A stretch of 64,000 bases of DNA from Clostridium_X cadaveris (GCF_039521325.1 NZ_BAAACD010000024.1), one strand, 5' to 3'. Counted from the stretch's first letter, positions 25,882 through 34,896 are shown. Notes: generated by a model not told the origin, from the letters alone. Program-made: numbers and translations.

Positions 25882-26613
25882 TTGGAATTAAATATTTGTC
25901 ATTTATACCCTGATCTTTTAAATGTATATGGTGATTTAGGCAACATACTCATGTTGAAATATAGAGCTGAAAAGCGAGGAATAAAAGTAAATATATCTAA
26001 TGTTTCTATGAATGATGAGTTTAAAAATGAAGATTATGATATAGTTTTCTTTGGAGGCGGCCAGGACTATGAGCAATCAATAGTTTCTGATGACCTGATT
26101 AATAATAAGAAAGATAATTTAAAAGCATACATTGAAAGTGATGGTGTTATGCTTTGTATATGTGGAGGATACCAGCTTCTAGGAAAATATTACACAACTC
26201 CAGATGGTGAACATTTGGAAGGGCTTGGAATACTTGACATATACACAGAAGGCGGAGATACTAGGTTTATAGGAAATACTGTAATCAAAAATGAAGATAC
26301 AGAAGAAACCTATGTTGGTTTTGAAAATCATTCTGGAAGAACTTATATTGGAGATTTAAAACCTCTTGGAAAAGTTATTTCTGGTTATGGTAATAACGGT
26401 TCTGATGGATATGAAGGATGTATTTACAAAAATACTTACTGTACCTATTTCCATGGACCTCTCCTTTCAAAGAATCCAGAACTTAGCGATAGACTTCTTT
26501 CTTTAGCTTTAAATAGAAAATATGATTCCGTTTCTTTAGATCCTTTAGAAGATACATTTGAATTAAAAGCTAAAGACTTTATAATATCAAGATGTAATGA
26601 AAGTAAGAAATAA
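25882..26613 (+). CDS. gatD: Lipid II isoglutaminyl synthase glutaminase subunit GatD
   Basis: Class I glutamine amidotransferase of the CobB/CobQ type that supplies ammonia to MurT. The 243 residues carry the nucleophile elbow LCICGGYQLLG with Cys near 94, an early FFGGGQDYEQ, and the histidine of YFHGPLLSKNP near 191. Translation starts at TTG with AAGGAGGG before it. The murT-gatD pair amidates peptidoglycan precursors, which affects cross-linking and lysozyme sensitivity. The next gene, an XRE regulator, begins 20 bases downstream and may share the transcript. Confidence 0.94.
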   Translation: MELNICHLYPDLLNVYGDLGNILMLKYRAEKRGIKVNISNVSMNDEFKNEDYDIVFFGGGQDYEQSIVSDDLINNKKDNLKAYIESDGVMLCICGGYQLLGKYYTTPDGEHLEGLGILDIYTEGGDTRFIGNTVIKNEDTEETYVGFENHSGRTYIGDLKPLGKVISGYGNNGSDGYEGCIYKNTYCTYFHGPLLSKNPELSDRLLSLALNRKYDSVSLDPLEDTFELKAKDFIISRCNESKK

Positions 26614-26633
26614 TAAAAAATAAGGGGCATTGT

Positions 26634-27344
26634 ATGATCGAGAATAATAATTTATTAGTTTACATTGGTAAAAAAATCAAATTGTATCGAAAGTTAAAAG
26701 GAATGAATGCAGCAAAATTAGCAGCATCTATTCACAAAAGCAGGGCAACTATAGCTAAATATGAAGCTGGAAAGATTGCCATGGATCTTGGTGACTTAGC
26801 TGATATTTCTAAAGTACTTGATGTAGAACTTAAATATTTACTTGATTATAAAAGAGAACAACCTGTCAGCTCATCTTCTGGGCTTATGCAGCTTTCTCAT
26901 TTAGAATACCTATATTTGTATAAAATCAGTGATAAGAAAATTCAAACTTCAGTTGTACATATGATTCCAAGTGATGACCCTAAGATTATGGATGCCGTAT
27001 TATATTATAATATGTCAGATGGTAAAAATATGGAGTCGTGCTCATGTGTTTATCATGGAGTTATGAAAAATCATGAAAATATACTAACCTTTATCTTATA
27101 TAACTATTATAATAATTCAGAGATTATTATGATTAATGTTGAAGTACCAATGAGACGTGCAGAATATTGGGTGGGCATGTTACAAGGAGTTTCTTATGAA
27201 ACTCTGCGCCCAATTAACTTTAAAGTTATCATCACTCAAAATCCTTGGAATAAATCTATGGATGAATTAAAACATAATCTTATGATATCAAAAGAAGTTA
27301 TAAAAGAAATGAAGGACAAAAATATTGTAACTATTAATTTATAG
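26634..27344 (+). CDS. XRE-family regulator with unknown conserved C-terminal domain (paralogue 1)
   Basis: 236 residues. The N-terminal helix-turn-helix of Cro/C1 type (8-72) has LAASIHKSRATIAKYEAGK. A C-terminal domain of about 150 residues follows, with SCSCVYHG near 135-142 and a late FKVIITQNPW. The gene at 32367 has the same two-domain layout, with CSCVYHG and FKVLLTQTPF at matching places. The pair brackets the amino-acid oxidation genes. The C-terminal domain is not recognised; the paired Cys and His suggest a metal or redox sensor, which is inference. AAGGGG precedes the ATG. Confidence 0.78.
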   Translation: MIENNNLLVYIGKKIKLYRKLKGMNAAKLAASIHKSRATIAKYEAGKIAMDLGDLADISKVLDVELKYLLDYKREQPVSSSSGLMQLSHLEYLYLYKISDKKIQTSVVHMIPSDDPKIMDAVLYYNMSDGKNMESCSCVYHGVMKNHENILTFILYNYYNNSEIIMINVEVPMRRAEYWVGMLQGVSYETLRPINFKVIITQNPWNKSMDELKHNLMISKEVIKEMKDKNIVTINL

Positions 27345-27412
27345 GACTATTTATGACCTTTAGATAAAGTTTTAACCCCCTAAGGTAAAATTATATAATA
27401 TCCCTTTAAAAC

Positions 27413-27455
27413 AAAACCGGCAGTAAAATCACTATAATTTCCTGCCGGTTTTTTG
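27413..27455 (+). terminator. Intrinsic terminator of the murT-gatD-XRE transcript
   Basis: AAAACCGGCAG (27413-27423) pairs with CTGCCGGTTTT (27442-27452), with further T after it. Confidence 0.9.
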
Positions 27456-27524
27456 GGAAACTTTTTATTAAAATCTCCTAGTCATAATGAGCAATATATT
27501 TTAAAAAATGAAAATCTCTTAATT

Positions 27525-27558
27525 CAAATTGATTTTTACCACTACTGAAAATCAATTT
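27525..27558 (-). terminator. Possible terminator at the end of the 2-oxoacid oxidoreductase operon
   Basis: AAATTGATTTT/AAAATCAATTT hairpin around the stop codon of the gamma-subunit gene; the T run after it is weak. Confidence 0.4.
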
Positions 27559-28106
27559 TATTTTAAATTTTGTACATACTCCATTCCTTTTTGCATAGCC
27601 ATTTTGTTTTGAGGTATAAATTTTTCTTTCGTTGCCCCAAAAACTTTTCTAAATGCTTCAACAATTGACTCAGAATCTACAATACGCAAAATTTCATTTA
27701 CAGCACCAAGCATAACAATATTGGCTAACTTAGTGTTTCCAAGTTCTGAAGCTATATCATTAACTGGAATTTTATATACTGTAATGTCATCACGCTTAAC
27801 TTCATCTGAAACTAAACTTGAGTTTAAGAATGCATATCCACCAGGTCGTAAATCCTTAATGAATTTTATAGATGCCCTATTCATAATAACAACCACTGTG
27901 GCATCATTAGAAATTAATGGTGATCCTATCTCTTCATCAGACACAGTAACTGAGCAGTTTGCAGATCCTCCACGCATCTCTGGTCCGTATGAAGGACACC
28001 ATGTAACCTGCTTATTTTCAATCATTCCTGCATATGTGAAGAGCATTCCAAGGCTCATTACACCTTGTCCACCAAATCCTGCACAAATCATACGAGTATC
28101 TGTCAT
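27558..28106 (-). CDS. 2-oxoacid:ferredoxin oxidoreductase, gamma subunit
   Basis: 182 residues of the pyruvate/2-ketoisovalerate ferredoxin oxidoreductase gamma family. The signature ICAGFGGQGVMSLG is at 7-20, with CPSYGPEMRGGSANC near 38-52. Start at ATG 28106 is set by AAGGAGG nine bases before; an upstream ATG at 28142 lies inside the preceding gene. It is the last gene of a six-gene operon. With the alpha, TPP and ferredoxin subunits it oxidises a 2-oxoacid to the acyl-CoA and reduces ferredoxin. Confidence 0.92.
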   Translation of the reverse strand: MTDTRMICAGFGGQGVMSLGMLFTYAGMIENKQVTWCPSYGPEMRGGSANCSVTVSDEEIGSPLISNDATVVVIMNRASIKFIKDLRPGGYAFLNSSLVSDEVKRDDITVYKIPVNDIASELGNTKLANIVMLGAVNEILRIVDSESIVEAFRKVFGATKEKFIPQNKMAMQKGMEYVQNLK

Positions 28107-28110
28107 GGCA

Positions 28111-28857
28111 TTACTCCTCCTTTTGCTTATCTTTGAAAACACCTAAAGGATAATAAGGAATCATCTTTTCTTTCACAAAATTGAGAGAATCAACCGGGTT
28201 TTTTCCCCAGTTTGTAGGGCAACTACTTAAAACCTCTACCATAGAGAATCCAATTCCTGCCTTTTGTGTTTCTAAGGCTTTTCTTATTGCCTTTTTTGCT
28301 TTTATAATATTAGCTGGTGAATTAACAGCAACACGCTCAATGTAAGCTGATCCATCAAGTGTAGACAGCATTTCTGACACACGTATAGGATATCCTTGTA
28401 TGTTTACGTCTCTACCTAAAGGAGCTGTTGTTGCTCTCATACCCGGAAGAGTTGTCGGTGCCATCTGGCCTCCAGTCATTCCATAAATACCATTATTAAT
28501 AAAAATCGTTGTAATTTTTTCTCCTCTTGCTGCTGCATGAACAATTTCAGCAGCTCCTATAGATGCTAAGTCTCCATCTCCTTGATAAGAGATTAAAAGT
28601 TTGTCTGGGTGTACACGTTTTATTCCTGTTGCTGTCGCTGGTGCCCTTCCATGAGCAGCTTGAATACCATCAAAAGCAAAGTATTTATATGCAAATACAG
28701 CACATCCAACTGGTGAAATGGCTATTGCATTATCAATCTCTCCCATTTCTTCTAAAACTTCCGCTAATAACCTATGCACAATTCCGTGAGAGCATCCTGG
28801 GCAATAATGTGTCTGGACTTCTTCTAGTCCTCTTGTGCGTCTAAATAACACAGCCAT
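28111..28857 (-). CDS. 2-oxoacid:ferredoxin oxidoreductase, TPP-binding (beta) subunit
   Basis: 248 residues that bind thiamine diphosphate. The N-terminal CPGCSHGIVHRLL is near 18-30, SPVGCAVFAYKYFAFDG near 48, and the TPP/Mg motif YQGDGDLASIGAAE...NNGIYGMTGGQ is near 90-130. The HGRAPATATGIKR motif is typical of the KorB/VorA group. The ATG overlaps the alpha-subunit stop codon by one base (TAATG), indicating coupled translation. Neighbouring amino-acid dehydrogenase makes a branched-chain 2-oxoacid the likely substrate. Confidence 0.93.
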   Translation of the reverse strand: MAVLFRRTRGLEEVQTHYCPGCSHGIVHRLLAEVLEEMGEIDNAIAISPVGCAVFAYKYFAFDGIQAAHGRAPATATGIKRVHPDKLLISYQGDGDLASIGAAEIVHAAARGEKITTIFINNGIYGMTGGQMAPTTLPGMRATTAPLGRDVNIQGYPIRVSEMLSTLDGSAYIERVAVNSPANIIKAKKAIRKALETQKAGIGFSMVEVLSSCPTNWGKNPVDSLNFVKEKMIPYYPLGVFKDKQKEE

Positions 28858-29915
28858 TATTTCACACCTCCCATTATTCTCTTAGCAAATTCTATAACTT
28901 CCTGTGGTTTTATGACAATTCCGCCTGTCCTTCCAATGAATTCAACCATATTTTTATCATTGCATGCAAGACATACGTCATCTACCATCTGTCCCATACT
29001 AAGTTCAACACAAATATATTTTTTAATATTATTTCCCCTATTTTCAAAAGCTTTTACCGGGAATGGCCATAAGCTCTTAGGACGAATGTATCCTATTTTG
29101 TATCCTTCTTTACGAAGGCTTCCTATGGCACTCTTTACAACACGAGCTGCAGTTCCATAGGCTACAAATGCATATTCCGCATCCTCCATCATATATTCTT
29201 CCCAAAGCTGTTCTTTCTCTTCTATCTCTTTATATTTTTTATACATTCTAACATTAAATGCCTCTAAATCTAATGGTTCCATTTCAAGATTTAGTACACA
29301 ATGCTTTTCTCCACCATTTTTCCCTGTAAGCGCCCAATCTTTTGGTGGAAGCTCCCTTTTCTTTGGCTGACGGAACTCAACTGGCTCCATCATTTGACCT
29401 ATCATTCCATCTGCTAAAATGATAACTGGAGTTCTATATGCATCTGCTAATTCAAACCCCTCCATTATCAAATCAACTGCTTCTTGCAAGTTTCCAGGAG
29501 CTAAAACTATATTGTGATAATCTCCATTAGCCCCGCCTTTCACACACATATGGTAGTCACTCTGAGATGGCTGAATTCCTCCAAGTCCTGGACCTCCACG
29601 CATCATATTTACAATTACTGCTGGCATTTCAGCCTTTGTAAGATATCCAATACCTTCTTGTTTTAATGCGATACCTGGTGAAGATGATGATGTCATCGCT
29701 CTAGCTCCAGCTGCTGCTGCACCATAAATCATATTAATTGCTGCAACTTCACTTTCTGCTTGAATGAAAACTCCTCCAACCTTAGGTAATTCTTTTGCAA
29801 AATATTCCGGAACCTCATTTTGAGGAGTAATTGGGTATCCTGCAAAGAGACGACAGCCTGCTTCTATTGCAGCTTTTGCTACTGCCTCATTTCCTTTCAT
29901 TAATACCTTTGTCAT
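28857..29915 (-). CDS. 2-oxoacid:ferredoxin oxidoreductase, alpha subunit (VorB/KorA type)
   Basis: 352 residues. The N-terminal pyrimidine-binding domain has GNEAVAKAAIEAGCRLFAGYPITPQNEVPEYF-type sequence (8-40), with SSSSPGIALKQEGIGYL near 76-92 and MMRGGPGLGGIQPSQSDY near 104. A transketolase C-terminal domain II occupies about 245-350. This arrangement, alpha then a separate TPP subunit, gamma and ferredoxin, is the four-subunit 2-ketoisovalerate/2-oxoglutarate class rather than the single-chain clostridial pyruvate enzyme. The genomic company of a Leu/Val-type dehydrogenase supports VOR. Confidence 0.92.
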   Translation of the reverse strand: MTKVLMKGNEAVAKAAIEAGCRLFAGYPITPQNEVPEYFAKELPKVGGVFIQAESEVAAINMIYGAAAAGARAMTSSSSPGIALKQEGIGYLTKAEMPAVIVNMMRGGPGLGGIQPSQSDYHMCVKGGANGDYHNIVLAPGNLQEAVDLIMEGFELADAYRTPVIILADGMIGQMMEPVEFRQPKKRELPPKDWALTGKNGGEKHCVLNLEMEPLDLEAFNVRMYKKYKEIEEKEQLWEEYMMEDAEYAFVAYGTAARVVKSAIGSLRKEGYKIGYIRPKSLWPFPVKAFENRGNNIKKYICVELSMGQMVDDVCLACNDKNMVEFIGRTGGIVIKPQEVIEFAKRIMGGVK

Positions 29916-29932
29916 ATAACACTCTCCTCCTT

Positions 29933-30151
29933 TCAGTCAATCTTCTCAATTTGTATAGCTACATCTGGACACATCATTGCACAGCTTAAGCATCCAATAC
30001 ATTCATCTACATTTATTATCTGCATAGGGTTGTATCCTTTTGAATTTGTTCTTTCTGCTGATAGTTCTAATATTTTTTTAGGACAGACAACAACACATAG
30101 TCCACACCCCTTACAGTACTCTTCATTAACCTGGAATACTATTTTTTTCAT
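29933..30151 (-). CDS. 2-oxoacid:ferredoxin oxidoreductase, 2[4Fe-4S] ferredoxin subunit
   Basis: 72 residues with two complete ferredoxin motifs, CKGCGLCVVVCP (near 13-24) and CIGCLSCAMMCP (near 51-62). It carries electrons from the TPP centre to soluble ferredoxin. GGAGG precedes the ATG and the alpha-subunit gene follows after 17 bases. It belongs to the same operon as the flanking genes. Confidence 0.94.
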   Translation of the reverse strand: MKKIVFQVNEEYCKGCGLCVVVCPKKILELSAERTNSKGYNPMQIINVDECIGCLSCAMMCPDVAIQIEKID

Positions 30152-30175
30152 ATCAAGTACCTCCTGTCAAATGTT

Positions 30176-30850
30176 TCAATACCATTCTTCCCTCATATAA
30201 TATTTCATAGCAAATAACTCACCTGTCACTTCCTTTTGATTTATATCAACCTCTTCTTTTACATAAGATGTATATCTTATAGGAATCTTTGAAATTTTGC
30301 TTGCTTCTTGAAGAATCTTATTTCCTTTAATTATATTTTCAGCTGTAGTTTCATGTATTAGATTTGTATTTAGCACAAATCCTGTAATAGCCATGCCAGC
30401 TGCTTTTTCTAAAGATTCTTTTTGTTTCAAGATGCCCTCCACATCTGATGTATCTGGGCGTTTTGTATTTACTATCATGAAGAAATCGCTATTTTCCGGT
30501 GTCAGATATGGACTTAATCTTGCTAATGCGAGTACGCCCACATCATTTCCACCTAAATCTACCACATAATCTATGGATGGATCGTGAACTACAGCGACCA
30601 CTCTGGCTGATATTGCCGGAATATCACAATTGTTCTGAATCAATGAGGATGATATAACTTCAATCCCCAAATCCTCTAATTCTTGTTTCCGCTCTCTGCT
30701 TCTAAAATAAACATTTACAACATCTAAATCTGCTAGAGCAACTTTCTTTTTCAATTTACTTAAAGCAACTGCATAATTTACAGCGAACTCCGTCTTTCCA
30801 CTTCCATAATGTCCTGCAATAATTCTTATTCGCTTGTCCTCAGTAATCAC
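30176..30850 (-). CDS. P-loop ATPase (ParA/MinD/CobQ-like) embedded in the oxidoreductase operon
   Basis: 224 residues. Walker A is AGHYGSGKTEFAVNY near 12-26, followed by ADLDVVNVYFRSRER (Walker A' region) and YVVDLGGNDVG near 93 (Walker B). There are no membrane segments and no nitrogenase-type Cys pair. It resembles SIMIBI-class ATPases that load or carry cofactors. The gene lies between the dehydrogenase and the ferredoxin subunit and is spaced as an operon member, so a role in maturing or activating the 2-oxoacid oxidoreductase is suggested; this is inference. Translation appears to start at GTG, eight bases after GGAG. Confidence 0.72.
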   Translation of the reverse strand: MITEDKRIRIIAGHYGSGKTEFAVNYAVALSKLKKKVALADLDVVNVYFRSRERKQELEDLGIEVISSSLIQNNCDIPAISARVVAVVHDPSIDYVVDLGGNDVGVLALARLSPYLTPENSDFFMIVNTKRPDTSDVEGILKQKESLEKAAGMAITGFVLNTNLIHETTAENIIKGNKILQEASKISKIPIRYTSYVKEEVDINQKEVTGELFAMKYYMREEWY

Positions 30851-30893
30851 TTATATCACTCCACTCCATAGATTTATCTATATTTCAAAAGTC

Positions 30894-31940
30894 TTATTTT
30901 TTTCCTTTAGCTAAAATTGCTTCTGCAAATGTTTCGGCTGCCTCGTAAGTAGTAACTCCATTCTTCTCAGCAATTTCAAAAATTTCAAGAGTAGTATCAT
31001 AAATTCTATCTACTAACTCAATTACTCTTTCTTTGTTGTATCCTTCTTCACTTATTTCAGCACCGCAGTTTAAAACTCCACCTGCATTTACAATATAATC
31101 TGGTGCATAAAGAATACCTAATTTTTGGAGTTCTTCACCTGTTTCAGCATCCACTAAAACATTATTAGCACATCCACATACAAGTTTACACTTTAAATCA
31201 TGCACATTTTTTATATTTAAGACAGCTCCTAAAGCACATGGAGCAAAGATATCACATTCTGTAGATATAACTTCCTCTGCAGGAATAGAAACAGCTCCCA
31301 ATTCTTTTACAGCTCTTTTTACAGCTTCTTCATTTATATCATAGACTTTCAAAATTGCGCCTTCAGAATGTGCTAATTCAGCAACTCCATACCCTACATT
31401 TCCAAGTCCTTGAACCATAATCACTCTATTCTTAAGACTGTCACTACCAAATTTAACTTTTGCTCCAGCCTTCATTCCTCTCCATGTTCCTCTTGCAGTA
31501 TATGGAGAAGGATTCCCGCTTAATTCTTCAGTCCCTGTAATGCAATTAGTCACTTCATGTATATATGCAATATCCTGTGTATTAGTATTTACATCTTCTG
31601 CTGTAATAAAGTTTCCATTTAATCCATCAACAATTCTTCCGTAAGCATGCCAGAATTCACGGCTCTTTAACTTCTTTGGATCTCCCCATATTACGGCTTT
31701 TCCGCCGCCATTAGCAAGTCCACATGCAGCATTTTTGTAAGTCATTCCTCTTGAAAGGCGAAGTACGTCATATAGGGCAGCTTCTTCACTTTCATAATTC
31801 CAGAAACGTGTTCCACCAAGTGCTGGTCCTAGAGTAGTGTCATGAATTGCGATAATGCATTTCAATCCTACAGAATCATCCCTTCCAAATACTATTTGCT
31901 CATGTCCATAAAGATCCATTTGTTCAAATACCATTGTCAT
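30894..31940 (-). CDS. Leucine/valine-type amino acid dehydrogenase
   Basis: NAD-dependent oxidative deamination of a branched-chain amino acid to its 2-oxoacid. The 348 residues have the Glu/Leu/Phe/Val dehydrogenase fold. GPALGGTRFWNYES is near 38-51, the catalytic-lysine motif CGLANGGGKAVIWGDP near 73-88, and the Rossmann loop VQGLGNVGYG near 172-181. NAGGVLNCGAE near 285 is typical of the leucine/valine group. The length is that of LeuDH rather than GluDH (about 420). It is the first gene of the operon, with AAAGGAGAG before ATG. The product 2-oxoacid is a fit substrate for the oxidoreductase encoded downstream. Confidence 0.9.
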   Translation of the reverse strand: MTMVFEQMDLYGHEQIVFGRDDSVGLKCIIAIHDTTLGPALGGTRFWNYESEEAALYDVLRLSRGMTYKNAACGLANGGGKAVIWGDPKKLKSREFWHAYGRIVDGLNGNFITAEDVNTNTQDIAYIHEVTNCITGTEELSGNPSPYTARGTWRGMKAGAKVKFGSDSLKNRVIMVQGLGNVGYGVAELAHSEGAILKVYDINEEAVKRAVKELGAVSIPAEEVISTECDIFAPCALGAVLNIKNVHDLKCKLVCGCANNVLVDAETGEELQKLGILYAPDYIVNAGGVLNCGAEISEEGYNKERVIELVDRIYDTTLEIFEIAEKNGVTTYEAAETFAEAILAKGKK

Positions 31941-32366
31941 ACTTATCTCTCCTTTTTTTATTTATATTTTCATATTGCATAATATATTGATTTTATTTAT
32001 GTTTTGAAAACCTTTCCAAGCTGTCGTTGATTAAATCATACCCATACTTAAAAAAAACAACAAATACCTTATTGTTTCCTATAAGTAGATTCTTACAGCC
32101 AAAAGTTTCTTTTCATTACTATTTTTTTCATGTTTAATAAGTAATTTTTTATTTAACAAAATTTTTAACGAATTTTCAGCAAATTTTATATTCTTAATAT
32201 CATATATTTTTATTACTATACTATTCATTTTGTTGATTGACATATAAAAACGTGATATATTTTTATTAATTAACATATCCATTCTATTTTTCATATTTAC
32301 AACTTTGTCTCACTTTATTTTAATATATAAGACATTTCAAACATCTATAATGGGGGAGGTATAAAG
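31941..32366. other. 426-base intergenic region between the dehydrogenase operon and XRE paralogue 2
   Basis: Very AT-rich. It must contain the promoters of the dehydrogenase operon and of the divergent XRE gene. A 71-codon open frame on the minus strand (32079-32294) has no ribosome site, is low-complexity in Lys/Asn/Ile and matches no family, so it is not called. I saw no clear operator dyad. Confidence 0.5.
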
Positions 32367-33122
32367 ATGATCAACGACAAAAATGAGCTCCAAACAAATG
32401 ATATAGAAACCAGTACCATTACTGATTTTTATTTACCTGCATGGCTTGGAGAACAGATACGATTTTATCGTAAAAAAAAAGAAATGAAGTTAGAAACTCT
32501 AGCAATGCATATTCATAAAAGCAAAGCTACTTTATCCAAATACGAATCAGGTACAATCGTTGTTGATATATTAACTTTATTTAAAATTGCAGAAATTTTA
32601 GAAGTTAACATAAAACAATTTCTTCCCTATAAAGAAATTAAGAAAAAGACACTTACTGATATGATTTTTGATATAGATAAGCCTATATATATGTACCATT
32701 TCACAAACCATACTATCCATACATCTATTATGAAAATGAATTTAGACAAAAATACTCAAGAGATAAATGTATCACTGCATTACATTATAAAAAATCCTGA
32801 AGACTTAAGCCTATGCTCTTGTGTCTATCATGGAACCTTTAGAAGTTCATACAGTATTGCAACTTTTCTTCTTAATAATCATTATAATTCTTTAGAAACT
32901 GCTATGATTACACTTTCTATAGCACTAAAAAAGCAATCATACTATATAGGGTTCTTAACAGGAATTCATTTCGATTATCTTAAACCGTCTGTTTTTAAAG
33001 TATTACTCACACAGACTCCTTTTACAGGCTCTAATAATGAGTTAAAAAAATATCTATCATTTTCAAAAAAAGATGAACAAATCTTAAAAAATAAAAATTA
33101 TCTAACATTATCAGATAATTAA
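32367..33122 (+). CDS. XRE-family regulator with unknown conserved C-terminal domain (paralogue 2)
   Basis: 251 residues. The Cro/C1-type helix-turn-helix (about 24-90) has LAMHIHKSKATLSKYESG and is preceded by a 20-residue acidic extension absent from paralogue 1. The C-terminal domain shares LCSCVYHG near 150 and the FKVLLTQTPF stretch with the gene at 26634. It diverges from the dehydrogenase operon, the usual position for a local regulator. GGGGGAGG before ATG is strong. It probably responds to an amino-acid or redox signal; the ligand is unknown. Confidence 0.8.
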   Translation: MINDKNELQTNDIETSTITDFYLPAWLGEQIRFYRKKKEMKLETLAMHIHKSKATLSKYESGTIVVDILTLFKIAEILEVNIKQFLPYKEIKKKTLTDMIFDIDKPIYMYHFTNHTIHTSIMKMNLDKNTQEINVSLHYIIKNPEDLSLCSCVYHGTFRSSYSIATFLLNNHYNSLETAMITLSIALKKQSYYIGFLTGIHFDYLKPSVFKVLLTQTPFTGSNNELKKYLSFSKKDEQILKNKNYLTLSDN

Positions 33123-33186
33123 AATCCTCCATAAAAAGTAAATATGTTTAATTTTTATACTTTGGATATTATATTGTAGTTAATAT

Positions 33187-33247
33187 AAAAAATTTTGTGA
33201 TGCTAGCCATATAAAATGTCATAAGCATCACAAAAATTTTATTTTTA
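33187..33247 (+). terminator. Terminator of XRE paralogue 2
   Basis: AAAATTTTGTGATGCT (33189-33204) pairs with AGCATCACAAAAATTTT (33224-33240); ATTTTTA follows on the plus strand. Confidence 0.75.
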
Positions 33248-33291
33248 TAGGTTTGTAAGATTATTTAAGGGCTCAGTATTTCATAATTTTT

Positions 33292-34107
33292 TTACTTGTT
33301 TACAATTCCGAACTTTATCATCTTATTAAGTTCTATTTTGCTCATATCATCTAAAGTTCTAAAGGCATATCCGTTATCCTTGAAATACTTTATTACATTT
33401 GGCAGAGCATCTACAGTTGTAGTCTTAGCCTCTGCATCATGCATTAAAATTACTATTGTATTCCATCCCTTTGAATACTCTACTATATTTTTTTCTATTT
33501 TATCCTTTGGAACCTTATACGCTGATGCATCTCCAGAACTTACATTCCAGTCTATATAATATATGTCTTTCTCTTTAAGCTCACCTTTTATATCTTTCAT
33601 AACATCAGTCCTACAGATAGTATTAGTTGACCCTCCTGGCATCCTTACAAAATTCTTTACCTTTTCATTTGTCACTGATCTTATAGATGCCATACAAGAA
33701 TAATAATCTTCAAAAAAGCTATCCTTAGATTTATATACCTTTTTATAATCATGATTATTACAATGAGGTGCTATTGACATATTATCCATATACATACGCT
33801 TTACAATATCCGGATGACTTTTTACTTTAGTTCCAACAACAAAAAATGTAGCATTTACATTGTTGTCTCTCAATATATCAAGAATTCTTGAAGTATTGTT
33901 TACGGAAGGACCATCATCAAAAGTCAAGTATACTACCTTTTCTGGAACCATTCTATAACTTCTATCTGTGACGCCTTCATCCCACACTAGCATATTATAA
34001 TTGTTGATGCACGAAACGCTTTCCAGTTCTTCCGCGTCAGCTATTCTAATATAAGGAAAAAATAAAATAATAATAACAAAAAATATAAAAAGTCTGGATC
34101 TTTTCAT
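33292..34107 (-). CDS. Exported polysaccharide deacetylase
   Basis: 271 residues. An N-terminal hydrophobic segment (about 4-22) exports the protein, and there is no lipobox. The NodB domain has YLTFDDGPSVNNTSRILD near 60-77 with the catalytic Asp-Asp, HCNNHDYKK near 125 (zinc ligands, in the altered order H-x3-HD), RMPGGSTN near 168 and VILMHDAE near 221. The family includes peptidoglycan GlcNAc deacetylases; the substrate is not certain. The start at 34107 is set by GGTGGTG; an ATG at 34125 lies upstream. It runs toward the XRE gene and follows fchA in the same direction. Confidence 0.87.
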   Translation of the reverse strand: MKRSRLFIFFVIIILFFPYIRIADAEELESVSCINNYNMLVWDEGVTDRSYRMVPEKVVYLTFDDGPSVNNTSRILDILRDNNVNATFFVVGTKVKSHPDIVKRMYMDNMSIAPHCNNHDYKKVYKSKDSFFEDYYSCMASIRSVTNEKVKNFVRMPGGSTNTICRTDVMKDIKGELKEKDIYYIDWNVSSGDASAYKVPKDKIEKNIVEYSKGWNTIVILMHDAEAKTTTVDALPNVIKYFKDNGYAFRTLDDMSKIELNKMIKFGIVNK

Positions 34108-34203
34108 AACATCACCACCATACAATTAATTTTATACTTTTAGTATTGTAATTTTCTTTACATTTTAGTAGTGGCAAATAAATGAAATTTTCCAGACTAT
34201 AAA

Positions 34204-34821
34204 TTAAAGTTTAACCTTAGATAATATGCTCTTTTCTATATTATCTAATTTAGATTCTATAAGATTTATTTCTTCTTTTGCATGTTTAACAAATTCTTCA
34301 TCTTTTATAGATCCTAAATTTATTTTCACATTGTAAAAAGCGGAATATACAGCAGTTCTTGCAGACATTGCTGCGACGGCACCATCTGTCACCGCATTAT
34401 GATTTCCTCTTGTTATAATCTTTTCCGCTAATTCTAACAATTGAAAAGCATTTTTACCCACATTTAAAGGAACTTCTGCAGCCTCTTTATATGCAGCTTG
34501 GATTTCTTTCTTTCTCTCTTCTTTTTCCTTTTCTGTATCCTTTGGCATTTTAAAAGCAGCCATTATTTTGTTAAATGAATCTGAATCTTCATCTATATAA
34601 TTAATAAATTTCTCTTTGTAGCTAGAAGCCTTAGCCCTTACATTTTCCATCTCTTCTCTCACATCTTCATAGCCTTTTTTACCTATTGTTAAATTTGCAA
34701 CCATCTCAATAAGTGCAGCAGACGAAGCAGCACTTAATGCTGCAATACTTCCTCCTCCTGGTGCTGGAGATTCAGATGAAGTTTCATATATAAACTCTTT
34801 TACAGTTTTATCTCTAAGCAT
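34204..34821 (-). CDS. fchA: Formiminotetrahydrofolate cyclodeaminase
   Basis: 205 residues of the cyclodeaminase family, which converts 5-formimino-THF to methenyl-THF with release of ammonia. The signature SPAPGGGSIAALSAASSAALIE is near 18-39, and the all-helical C-terminal part is of typical length. It is a separate gene, not fused to the transferase as in animals. It lies 75 bases behind ftcD and is likely controlled by the same promoter with its SARP-type box. Confidence 0.92.
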   Translation of the reverse strand: MLRDKTVKEFIYETSSESPAPGGGSIAALSAASSAALIEMVANLTIGKKGYEDVREEMENVRAKASSYKEKFINYIDEDSDSFNKIMAAFKMPKDTEKEKEERKKEIQAAYKEAAEVPLNVGKNAFQLLELAEKIITRGNHNAVTDGAVAAMSARTAVYSAFYNVKINLGSIKDEEFVKHAKEEINLIESKLDNIEKSILSKVKL

Positions 34822-34896
34822 TTCTTTTCCTCCATTATAAATATTTAACCTATATCAAATATTAAAATCACCTTTTAATCATGCTTATTTTTTCTA

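Noticed and set aside
32079..32294. 71-codon open frame on the minus strand upstream of the dehydrogenase operon
   Set aside because: No ribosome site before its ATG, low-complexity Lys/Asn/Ile composition and no family resemblance; it lies in a promoter region.
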